Positions 27,793 through 36,540 of a stretch of DNA of 64,000 bases are shown here, piece by piece (the stretch's first letter is position 1; every line of letters begins with the position of its first letter). The DNA is taken from contig NZ_CP076444.2 of NCBI RefSeq assembly GCF_020023735.2, positions 945,501 through 1,009,500 of the forward strand, given 5' to 3'. Below the pieces are notes generated by a model, which was given only the letters and a program-made list of their open reading frames with translations, was not told the origin of the DNA and searched no databases. Source of the DNA: Mycoavidus sp. HKI (GTDB lineage: Bacteria; Pseudomonadota; Gammaproteobacteria; Burkholderiales; Burkholderiaceae). A program made the translations under genes and the position numbers.

Positions 27793-30700
27793 ATGCAAAA
27801 TTCTCGCTTTATTCACCTTCGTCTTCATTCCGAATATTCAGTTACTGATGGCATTGCGCGCCTTGACGATGCCGTCAAAGCGGCCGCCAGCGATGGCCAG
27901 GGAGCGCTTGCGCTGACTGATTTGAGTAATCTATTCGGGGTCGTGAAGTTCTATCAGAAAGCACGCAGTGTTGGCGTCAAACCGATTGTCGGCTGTGATG
28001 TTTGGGTCACTAACCCGCTAGACATTGATAAGCCAGCCAGAGCTTTGCTGCTGGTGCGGGATCGGCAAGGCTATTTAAATCTTTGTGAACTGTTAAGCCG
28101 GGCCTGGTTAACGAACCAGCACCGAGGCCGTGCTCAGATCCAAATTGAATGGCTCGAAAGCGGTTTGGCGAGTGGGCTGATAGCTTTATCGGGTGGACTT
28201 TCCGGTGATATTGGGCAAGCCTTTTCAGTAGGTAATGAAGCGGCTGCACGCCGCCATGCGCAACGCTGGGCGCGGATTTTTCCGGATGGCTTTTATATCG
28301 AAGTGCAGCGCGCCGGCCTGCCTGGCGAAGCTGCCTATATTCAGCAAGCAGCAGCGCTGGCTGCTGAGTTGCAGTTGCCGGTGGTGGCGACGCACCCGGT
28401 GCAATTTATGACGCCGGATGATTTCACCGCACACGAGGCGCGAGTCTGCATCGCCGAAGGGAATTTACTCGCCAATCCACGCCGAGCCAAACATTTTACT
28501 CAGGCTCAGTACTTTCGCACTCAGGCTGAAATGGTGGAGCTTTTTGCCGATTTGCCTTCGGCTTTAGCGAATACCATTGAAATTGCTCAACGCTGCAATT
28601 TGACGCTGGAGTTGGGTAAGCCCAAATTGCCTCTGTTTCCGACGCCAGCTGACTTATCGCTTGATGGCTATCTTATGCAACAAGCGCAACAAGGGCTTGA
28701 ACTGCGGCTTGAGCAATTATTTGAGGACCCAACGCAGCGTGAGCGCGAGCGGCCGACTTATTGTCAGCGCCTTGAATTTGAATGCACGACGATTATCAAA
28801 ATGGGCTTTGCTGGCTATTTTTTGATTGTGGCCGACTTTATCAACTGGGCTAAGCAAAACGGCGTGCCGGTGGGTCCTGGCCGCGGCTCTGGCGCGGGCT
28901 CGCTGGTGGCGTTTGTCTTAGGCATTACCGACCTTGATCCGCTGCGCTATAAATTATTGTTTGAGCGTTTTCTCAATCCAGAACGGGTCTCGATGCCGGA
29001 CTTCGATATTGATTTTTGTCAACACGGGCGTGATCGTGTGATTCAATATGTGAAGAGTAAATACGGCGCAGATGCCGTCTCGCAGATTGCAACTTTTGGC
29101 ACGATGGCAGCCAAGGCTGCGGTGCGTGATATTGGCCGCGTGCTCGATCTTGGCTATACCTTTACGGATGGGATCGCCAAGCTGATCCCGTTTAAGCCAG
29201 GCAAGCATGTGACCATTGCTGATGCCATCAAAGAAGAGCCGCTACTGGCGCAACGTTTAGCTGATGAAGATGAAGTGCAGCAGCTACTTGAGTTGGCGCA
29301 GCGCGTTGAAGGGCTAACGCGCAATGTTGGCATGCATGCCGGTGGCGTGTTAATTGCCCCTGGCAAGCTCACGCATTTCTGCCCGCTCTATACCCAGCAT
29401 ATGCCGCTGGCGCAAAACGCACAGGAGTTGCTGGATGCGAATGCACCCAGCGCGGCGGTGGTTAGCCAATATGACAAAGACGATGTTGAAGCCGTGGGTT
29501 TGGTCAAATTCGACTTTTTGGGTTTGACTACCCTGACTATTTTGGATTGGGCCGAGCGCGATATCCGCCGGCTTGATCCAAGCCGTTCTGCGTGGTCGCT
29601 CGCGCAGGTGCCATTGAACGATCCAGCAACTTTCTCGTTTCTAAAAAAAGCCAATACAGTGGCCGTGTTCCAGCTTGAAAGTCGCGGCATGCAAGGGATG
29701 CTGAAGGACGCGCAACCCGATCGCTTTGAAGACATTATTGCGCTGGTTGCACTCTATCGTCCTGGGCCGATGGATCTGATTCCAAGTTTTTGCGCACGCA
29801 AGCATGGCCGCGAGAAAGTCGATTATCCCGATCCGCGGGTTAAAGCCGTGCTTGAAGAGACCTATGGCATTATGGTCTATCAAGAGCAGGTGATGCAGAT
29901 GGCGCAGATCATTGGTGGCTATTCATTAGGCGGCGCTGATTTATTACGCCGCGCGATGGGTAAGAAAAAACCCGAAGAAATGGCGCAGCATCGTGAGTTG
30001 TTTCGGGAAGGTGCGGCGCAAAATGGGTTGTTGCGCGAGAAAGCCGATGAAATTTTCGATTTGATGGAAAAATTTGCCGGTTACGGTTTTAACAAATCTC
30101 ATGCTGCCGCCTATGCACTTCTTGCCTATCACACAGCTTGGCTAAAAGCGCATTATCCGGCTGAATTTATGGCAGCTAATATGAGCCTTGCCCTAGATGA
30201 CACCGATAAAATCAAAATTTTATTTGAAGACTGCCTGGCCAATCAGTTAACCGTATTGCCGCCTGATATTAATCGCTCAGTCTATCGTTTTGAGCCGGCG
30301 GCGGCCGCTGGCCAGCCGGCGCGCATGATTCATTATGGGCTGGGAGCGATCAAGGGAAGCGGGCAGAGCGCTATCGAAGATATTTTGCGCGCGCGTGCTG
30401 AACAGCCGTTTACCGATTTGTTTGATTTTTGTTTGCGGATTGACCGCCGGATGGTGAATCGCCGCACGATTGAAGCATTGATTCGCGCTGGCGCGTTCGA
30501 TTCGTTACAGACCAATCGTGCGCAGTTATTGGCCTCGGTATCGCTGGCGCTAGAAGCTGCCGAGCAGCGTTGCGCGCATGCGTTGCAAGCAGGTTTATTC
30601 GACCACACTGAGCTTGCCGATGGGTGTGAGTTGGTGGCTGAAGCCGCCTGGCCACAAAAGCGCGTATTGCAAGAAGAAAAAGCCGCCTTGGGCTTTTATT

Positions 30701-31356
30701 TATCAGGGCATTTGTTTGATGCATATCGCCGCGAGGTCAGCCGTTTTGTTAAACAAAAACTGAATAACTTGCAGGAAGGGCGGGAGAAACTGGTGGCCGG
30801 TGTGATTAGCAGTATGCGCACGCAGCTTACGCAGCGCGGCAAAATGCTGATTGTGATGCTTGATGATGGCACCGCACAATGTGAAGTGACCGTGTTTAAT
30901 GAGCTCTATGAAGCAAACCGTGAGCTTTTTAAAGAAGATGAACTGCTGGTGGTGATGGGCAACGCGCGCTATGATAGTTTCACCGGCGGTATTCGCTTTA
31001 ATGCCGAAACGGTACTGGACCTAGCGCGTGCGCGTAGCTCTTTTGCCCGCGCACTGCGCATCTCGGTGAGCGACCAAGTCAAGCTACTTAGATTGCATGA
31101 ACTCTTGCAATCGTACAGGGTATCGAGCGATCTAAGTGCGCCAAGCAATGGCATACAGCAGCCGGTCAGCCGCGCCTATGGCGCCCCCAAGAAAGACCAT
31201 TCCAAGGCTAGCCTGCCGGTGCTGATCGATTACAGTAACCAAGCGATCCGCAGCGAATTCACGCTCGGGGATAAATGGCGCGTCAAACCAGCGGATGAAC
31301 TGCTGCTTGGGTTGCAAGCCGAGGATTGGGCAACCGCAGTCGAAGTCGTCTATTAA
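27793..31356 (+). CDS. dnaE: DNA polymerase III subunit alpha
   Basis: An 1187-residue replicative polymerase. The N-terminal PHP domain begins FIHLRLHSEYSVTDGIARLD; the polymerase core has GPGRGSGAGSLVAF and the catalytic aspartates in MPDFDIDFCQHGRD near residue 400. YRPGPMDLIPSF, YQEQVMQMAQIIGGYSLGG and FNKSHAAAYALLAYHTAWLK are family hallmarks. The C-terminal OB-fold (LVAGVISSMRTQLTQRGKML) is present. ATG 27793 (MQNSRFIHLRLHSEYS) is chosen by family N-terminus; earlier in-frame starts only add non-conserved sequence. Complete length. Confidence 0.96.
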   Translation: MQNSRFIHLRLHSEYSVTDGIARLDDAVKAAASDGQGALALTDLSNLFGVVKFYQKARSVGVKPIVGCDVWVTNPLDIDKPARALLLVRDRQGYLNLCELLSRAWLTNQHRGRAQIQIEWLESGLASGLIALSGGLSGDIGQAFSVGNEAAARRHAQRWARIFPDGFYIEVQRAGLPGEAAYIQQAAALAAELQLPVVATHPVQFMTPDDFTAHEARVCIAEGNLLANPRRAKHFTQAQYFRTQAEMVELFADLPSALANTIEIAQRCNLTLELGKPKLPLFPTPADLSLDGYLMQQAQQGLELRLEQLFEDPTQRERERPTYCQRLEFECTTIIKMGFAGYFLIVADFINWAKQNGVPVGPGRGSGAGSLVAFVLGITDLDPLRYKLLFERFLNPERVSMPDFDIDFCQHGRDRVIQYVKSKYGADAVSQIATFGTMAAKAAVRDIGRVLDLGYTFTDGIAKLIPFKPGKHVTIADAIKEEPLLAQRLADEDEVQQLLELAQRVEGLTRNVGMHAGGVLIAPGKLTHFCPLYTQHMPLAQNAQELLDANAPSAAVVSQYDKDDVEAVGLVKFDFLGLTTLTILDWAERDIRRLDPSRSAWSLAQVPLNDPATFSFLKKANTVAVFQLESRGMQGMLKDAQPDRFEDIIALVALYRPGPMDLIPSFCARKHGREKVDYPDPRVKAVLEETYGIMVYQEQVMQMAQIIGGYSLGGADLLRRAMGKKKPEEMAQHRELFREGAAQNGLLREKADEIFDLMEKFAGYGFNKSHAAAYALLAYHTAWLKAHYPAEFMAANMSLALDDTDKIKILFEDCLANQLTVLPPDINRSVYRFEPAAAAGQPARMIHYGLGAIKGSGQSAIEDILRARAEQPFTDLFDFCLRIDRRMVNRRTIEALIRAGAFDSLQTNRAQLLASVSLALEAAEQRCAHALQAGLFDHTELADGCELVAEAAWPQKRVLQEEKAALGFYLSGHLFDAYRREVSRFVKQKLNNLQEGREKLVAGVISSMRTQLTQRGKMLIVMLDDGTAQCEVTVFNELYEANRELFKEDELLVVMGNARYDSFTGGIRFNAETVLDLARARSSFARALRISVSDQVKLLRLHELLQSYRVSSDLSAPSNGIQQPVSRAYGAPKKDHSKASLPVLIDYSNQAIRSEFTLGDKWRVKPADELLLGLQAEDWATAVEVVY

Positions 31357-31369
31357 ATACATTCACTTT

Positions 31370-33448
31370 ATGCCAACTTTAAGTTTTTCTCGCGCCGTAT
31401 GGGCCGTGCTCATTTTGGGTACTTTAAGTTTTACTGGCTTTCGTATCGCTCAGTTGTTGAGCTATGGCGACCCAAGCTTGATTGGACAGCAGTGTAAAGA
31501 GTTGGTGCGAGCCTTTTGGATGGGCGCGCGTTTTGATTTCAAAATGTTGGCGACCGGATTGCTCGTATGCTTTGTATTAGCGAGTCTAATCGCCGTGCCA
31601 AAATTTTCGCGCAAAATAGGGGGCTATGTGCAGCGAGCGATGGTGATCGCATTGTTTTTCGCTACCAATTTTGCCGCCATTTGCCAATATTTTTATTATG
31701 GTTTCTATAAGACACCGTTTACGCCGATTCTCTTCGGCTTGTATGAGGATGATACGCATGGCGTCATAGCGGCGATTTGGAGTGATTATCCCGTTGTTTG
31801 GGCATGGTTGATGGTGATCGCATTAACCTGGGTGCAAACGCGCTTGACCTTTGGCTGGGCGAGAGGAGCGCAGAGCGTTGCACGCGTCATAAAGTTCTGC
31901 TGGCGGGCGCCTGCGGTGGTGCTGATCACTTTACTGGCGCTGGTATTTTTTGCTCGTGGCCAATTAGGCAAATTTCCATTGCGCGATCAGGATGCCGTGG
32001 TGTGTGCCAACCCTTTCATTAATGATTTGGTCCGCAATGCCTGGCAAACACTCTACGATGCGGTTAAAGATCGGCGTCAGCAAATTCATATAAGCACTGA
32101 TGATCCAACTCGGCAATTGGCAGTCTATGGTTTCCATTCACTCGAAGAGGTGGCTCATACGCTCGGGGCAAAGTCAGGTAGTCGACAGGATTTAGAGGCC
32201 TTTATTTTTCAGCGTACGCCACCTAATGAATTTGTTAAGGCACACCCGCCGCATGTGGTTTTTGCATTGATGGAATCGTGGGGGGCGCATCAGCTTAAAT
32301 TTGATACGGCGCAAAACAATCTAACCGGTGCATTAAAAAAGCATTTAGAGCGCGATACACTCTTTCATAATTTTTTCTCAGCCCAATTAGGCACTCACCC
32401 AACCTTAGAAGCACTTCTGCTCAATTCACCCTTGACGCCATTGACGCAAGGCAGCTATGGCTTTATGAGTTATCCAGCGGCGGCAGCAAAACCCTTTAAA
32501 GAGCAGGGCTATCGTACTTTATTTCTGTATGGCGGCAGCAATGCGTGGCGCTCGATTGGCCGCGTGATGAAGCATCAGTACTTTGATGAAGTCTACGATA
32601 TGGGTAACATTATTGAACGTTACCCTGATGCGCAACGTAATGTATGGGGTATCTATGATGAATATTTATTCCACTTTGCTTATGATCTTTTGCAAGATAG
32701 CGAAGCGCGCGGGGAGAAAGTTTTTCTTTTTTTGTTAACGACAACTAATCATCCCCCTCATCAAACACCGGATCATTATCAGCCGTTAGCACTCGAGCTC
32801 TCTAAGATGGCCCCCCATTTTTCTGCCGATACGCAGAACGCTCAGAAAATGGTTTGGACTTACCAATATGCGAATCATCAACTGGGTTTATTTCTTGACC
32901 GCATTAGTCATTCAGCCTTAAATGAGAAGACGCTGGTGGCGGCAACAGGGGATCATAATATGCGCGCCTTGTTGCACTATCGCCAACCAACCGATAGTAA
33001 AGACTTGTATCGCGTTCCTGCCTACTTTCGTGTGCCGCAAGCGTATCGACCCAGCTTTAAACCTGATCCTAGCCGCTATGCCGGTCACCGAGATATTTTT
33101 CCGAGCCTTTATCATCTTGCCTTGTCGGACGCAGTGTATCCGCATTTTGGCGACAGCCTGTTTGCTGAGGTGCCGTCACAAAACCAGTATGCGATCGTGG
33201 CTTTTGAGTCGTTATTCAGTCGAGAAGGCGCTTTATTGCCCTTTGTTGGCAGACATCCGTCTGCTTTTGACTGGGATGTTTCTCAGACTGCGCTAGCAGC
33301 AAGTGCAGATTCGACACCTCTGTTACAAGAGCAAGGCCGGCAAGCGCGAGCATGGTTGGCATTGGCTGATTGGTATACGCGTTATCAAGTGATGCAAGGG
33401 GTGCAGCGCGCCAATGCGCAACCTAGAGGAGCAAAAGTCAATGAATAA
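31370..33448 (+). CDS. LTA synthase family sulfatase-fold membrane enzyme
   Basis: A 692-residue inner-membrane protein: about five N-terminal hydrophobic helices (for example AVWAVLILGTLSFTGF and VIALFFATNFAAICQYF) then a periplasmic sulfatase-type domain. Metal and catalytic positions are visible at VVFALMESWGAHQ, FFSAQLGTHPTLEALLL (likely nucleophile Thr) and VAATGDHNMRAL. Relatives (LtaS, MdoB) transfer phosphoglycerol from phosphatidylglycerol to a glycan, leaving diacylglycerol. The start codon of dgkA lies within its last codons, and diacylglycerol kinase recycles exactly that by-product, which supports a phosphoglycerol transferase role. The acceptor is unknown (periplasmic glucans are a possibility). 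ATG 31370 starts 14 bp after dnaE. Confidence 0.8.
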   Translation: MPTLSFSRAVWAVLILGTLSFTGFRIAQLLSYGDPSLIGQQCKELVRAFWMGARFDFKMLATGLLVCFVLASLIAVPKFSRKIGGYVQRAMVIALFFATNFAAICQYFYYGFYKTPFTPILFGLYEDDTHGVIAAIWSDYPVVWAWLMVIALTWVQTRLTFGWARGAQSVARVIKFCWRAPAVVLITLLALVFFARGQLGKFPLRDQDAVVCANPFINDLVRNAWQTLYDAVKDRRQQIHISTDDPTRQLAVYGFHSLEEVAHTLGAKSGSRQDLEAFIFQRTPPNEFVKAHPPHVVFALMESWGAHQLKFDTAQNNLTGALKKHLERDTLFHNFFSAQLGTHPTLEALLLNSPLTPLTQGSYGFMSYPAAAAKPFKEQGYRTLFLYGGSNAWRSIGRVMKHQYFDEVYDMGNIIERYPDAQRNVWGIYDEYLFHFAYDLLQDSEARGEKVFLFLLTTTNHPPHQTPDHYQPLALELSKMAPHFSADTQNAQKMVWTYQYANHQLGLFLDRISHSALNEKTLVAATGDHNMRALLHYRQPTDSKDLYRVPAYFRVPQAYRPSFKPDPSRYAGHRDIFPSLYHLALSDAVYPHFGDSLFAEVPSQNQYAIVAFESLFSREGALLPFVGRHPSAFDWDVSQTALAASADSTPLLQEQGRQARAWLALADWYTRYQVMQGVQRANAQPRGAKVNE

Positions 33449-33842
33449 TTCTGATCAAAAGCACCGAGGGTTTGCCCGTCTCTGGCATGCGCTACAATAT
33501 TCTTTGTGCGGCCTTCGCGATGCGCTGCTTAAGGAAAGCGCCTTCCGCCAAGAAATGATACTGGCCCTTATGCTGGTTCCACTTGCAGTTGTTTTACCCG
33601 TGACGATGGTTGAAAGGCTGATGTTGATTGCCTCGATACTTTGGGTATTAAGTCTTGAACTGCTTAATTCTGCTGTTGAAGCGGCTGTTGACCGTATTTC
33701 GCTAGAGCGACATCCACTTGCCAAACAAGCGAAAGATTTTGCGAGTGCCTCTGTTTTTATCGCCCTGTGTTTGTGTGGATTGGTCTGGCTATCGTTGGCT
33801 GGCCCGTTGGTATGGACGTGGTTAGGTTCAGTGTTAACCTAA
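33441..33842 (+). CDS. dgkA: Diacylglycerol kinase
   Basis: A 133-residue integral membrane kinase. The family signature ELLNSAVEAAVDRIS (E-x-x-N-[ST]-A-[IV]-E-x-x-x-D) sits at about residues 73-87, with KDFASASVFIALCL after it and three hydrophobic helices in all. It phosphorylates diacylglycerol to phosphatidic acid. ATG 33441 overlaps the upstream stop by 8 nt and is preceded by AGAGGAG, implying translational coupling with the phosphoglycerol transferase-like gene. Family length is normal. Confidence 0.92.
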   Translation: MNNSDQKHRGFARLWHALQYSLCGLRDALLKESAFRQEMILALMLVPLAVVLPVTMVERLMLIASILWVLSLELLNSAVEAAVDRISLERHPLAKQAKDFASASVFIALCLCGLVWLSLAGPLVWTWLGSVLT

Positions 33843-34128
33843 TTTCGTACGGTTTGTTTTTTTCTCTACTCACTTAGCGTACTCAGCGGCGACCTCAATT
33901 TAAAAAATAAAAAAGATTCTCGAACTAGCTTGATGAAACTCCGTAGGACTACGCGGAATATATCTCCAGCAGGAGCCAAGGGCTGGGGCCAATAAAATAA
34001 AAAGAGATGCATGCCGGATAAAATTTGCTTATGATATCTGTCGCTTTCAAGTCTTAAGATTAACCTAGCCCGTCACCTATGTGGCGAGGCGTCATATAAC
34101 AAAATATAACGTTTTAGGGGGAGTCATT
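33843..34128 (+). promoter_or_regulatory. 286-bp leader region before the polyketide synthase gene
   Basis: No gene is seen. The stretch is AT-rich with several A runs, and presumably holds the promoter of the 25-kb cluster; an extended -10-like TATGAT lies near 34031-34036 without a good -35. GGGGGAG (34117-34123) is a strong ribosome-binding site 5 nt before ATG 34129. Confidence 0.35.
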
Positions 34129-36540
34129 ATGCTAGACGTCATCAATGGGTTGGCGAATGGATGGGTTGCTTCACATGTGATTGCTAGCTTCGTCCAGCAC
34201 GGAGTTTGGGAGGCGATGTCAGCCCGACCGATGACGCTTAAGAAGCTGGCATCACGCTACCGAGGCAATGCTGGGCATCTGCATGCGGGTCTGCGGCTCT
34301 TATATGAATTAGGTTGGGTGGAGTGGGTTGAAGCGGACCGATATGGAGTGGTTGCAGGTGCTTGCCTGGCACGGCAGTTGCCGAGCGATTTAGAGGAGTT
34401 GGCGCAACTACCGCTGGTGCAAGCGCTAGCGATTGAACAATCTGAGCAGTCCGAATACTTACTGCGCTGGCTAGATCGCTGTAACGCTAGTTGGCCCGGA
34501 GTCGAGCCAATGGTGGCGAGTCTCTTGGACGGCGCTTTGTTGACGCCATTGCTAGCGTATCTGCACACATTGGGCAGTGACGTATTGGCACAAACGCAGC
34601 CAAGCGACATATCAGTGGCTGCGTTACACGCGGTGCAAACCGTGTTCATTCAGCGTGGCTGGGGGCACATTGAGGCGGCAGGTTTTCAGTTAACGCCGAG
34701 TGGCCGGGCGTTGCTGGCGAATAGTGGTGCTTTGGGTACGGTGGTGTCCTACACACCGATGCTTCGTCATCTTGATGATTTATTGTTCGGCGAAGCTCAG
34801 GCCATCTTTGGCCAAGATGAGCAGGAACATGAATGGCATGTCGACCGTACGGTACATGCCATTGCCAGTGGCGTGCAACATCAAAGCCACTTTGCTGAGC
34901 TTGACACGCTCATTCTACGCATCTTCGATCACCCCCCTTTAGCTACGCAACCTCGTTACATCGTGGATATGGGATGCGGTGACGGGAGTTTACTGCTCAG
35001 AATCTACCAGCTTATCAAAATGCGTTCAGCGCGGGGGCGGGCATTGGCGGAGTATCCACTCACGCTGATCGGCGCAGACGACAACGCGTTATCACTCGAA
35101 GCGACAGGAAAAATGTTGGCTGGGTTACCACACTTACTGGTGCGGGGAAGTATCGGAGACCCGCAACAATTGATCGCTGATTTAGCCGCTGCGGGCATCG
35201 AAGATTCAGAAAACATTTTGCATGTGCGGGCGTTTTTAGACCATGAGCGCCCGTTGCTATCACTTGAGGATAAGAGGGCGGTTCAGCGACGAGAGGATTT
35301 GGAGTATACCGGTGTGTACGTAGCGTCTGATGGCAGTGAAATCAAACCTGCCCACGCAGTACAGGGATTGGTTGAGCATCTGCGCCGCTGGCGCCTGGCC
35401 ATCTCCCGCTTTGGACTGCTCTCACTAGAGGCGCATTGTCTGCGGCCGAATACCGTTAAGTGCCTGGGGAATATGACAGACAGCGCTCATTTTGATGCTT
35501 TAAAAGCGTTTTCTGGTCAGCAACTGGTAGAGGCTTCGGTTTTTTTAATGGCGGCGGCTGAAGTTGGCCTCTTTCCTGAATCGGGCCTGTCGCGCACTTT
35601 TCCCCAGGGGCAGAACTTTACCCGCCTCTCTTTGCATCGTTTAATCCCCCAGCCTTATACGATTCGTCATCCAGTACGAGCCGATCTATCTCGCCTCAAG
35701 CACCTTAACCGGATGTGCGAGCCAAGCGCTATGCGTATCTCCACAGCGGAAATAAAGCGGCGAGTGTGTGATGTTCCGCAGCAGCAAATGGTGCTGGAGT
35801 TTGACGGAAAGATTGCGGCTGTGTTGTATACGCAGCGCATTGATTCTGTCGCAGCACTGCGCAGCATAGACTATGCCGAAGTCGGGCGCTTATGCCAAGC
35901 AGAAGGCCGCTATGTGCAGCTGTTAGGATTATTTGTTGCGCCCGAGATGCATGGACGAGGGTTCAGTGATGCGCTGCTTGACTTGATGCTGGTCTATGGC
36001 TCGCTGCTTGACGGTGTAGAGGCTATCGTGGGTGTCACACGTTGCGCTCATTATAGTCAGTATCAGGCGGAGTACAGCCTCGATCAGTATATTGAGTTAC
36101 GCGACGAACAGGGCCAATTGATTGATCCGATGCTGCATTTCCATGCTTCGCATGGTGCAGTGATACGCGAAGTGCTACCGGGGTTTAGGCCGGGAGACAC
36201 AGATAACGAAGGGGCTGGGGTTTTAATTGAATATCGCTTGCGCTCTGAGCAGAAGACGGTTGTTGAAACCGCAGGCCCACAAGCGGTATCGACTGATACT
36301 ACGCTAGCTGTCAATCAGGTTGAGCCGATCGTGCGCAGCGCTGTGATAGAGGTATTGGGCAGTCAACGGGCCACAGCCTATGATCCCCAGGCACCGCTGA
36401 TGGAGATGGGGCTCAGTTCACTGGAATTGCTTGAATTAAGAAGGCGGCTGAGTACTCGCATGGGAGAGTCGTTACCCTCGACGTTTTTCTTTAGCTATGG
36501 AACGCCTGAGGCGATCATTGGGTACTTTATGGCTCAGGTC
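34129..36540 (+). other. PKS loading module: adaptor/MT - GNAT - ACP
   Basis: Residues 1 to about 500 form a helical adaptor and methyltransferase domain; SAM motif DMGCGDG at residues 280-286 and HVRAFLDHERP at 365-375. The GNAT domain spans about 509-700 with LLGLFVAPEMHGRGFSDALL. The ACP has Ser764 in GLSSLEL. From memory of the family, CurA, AprA and GphF loading modules share this order, and their GNAT domains decarboxylate malonyl or methylmalonyl to make the starter. Confidence 0.8.

Noticed and set aside
34081..34128. GTG 34081 as start of the giant synthase
   Set aside because: It adds 16 residues of non-conserved text and has no ribosome-binding site, whereas ATG 34129 follows GGGGGAG at 5 nt.
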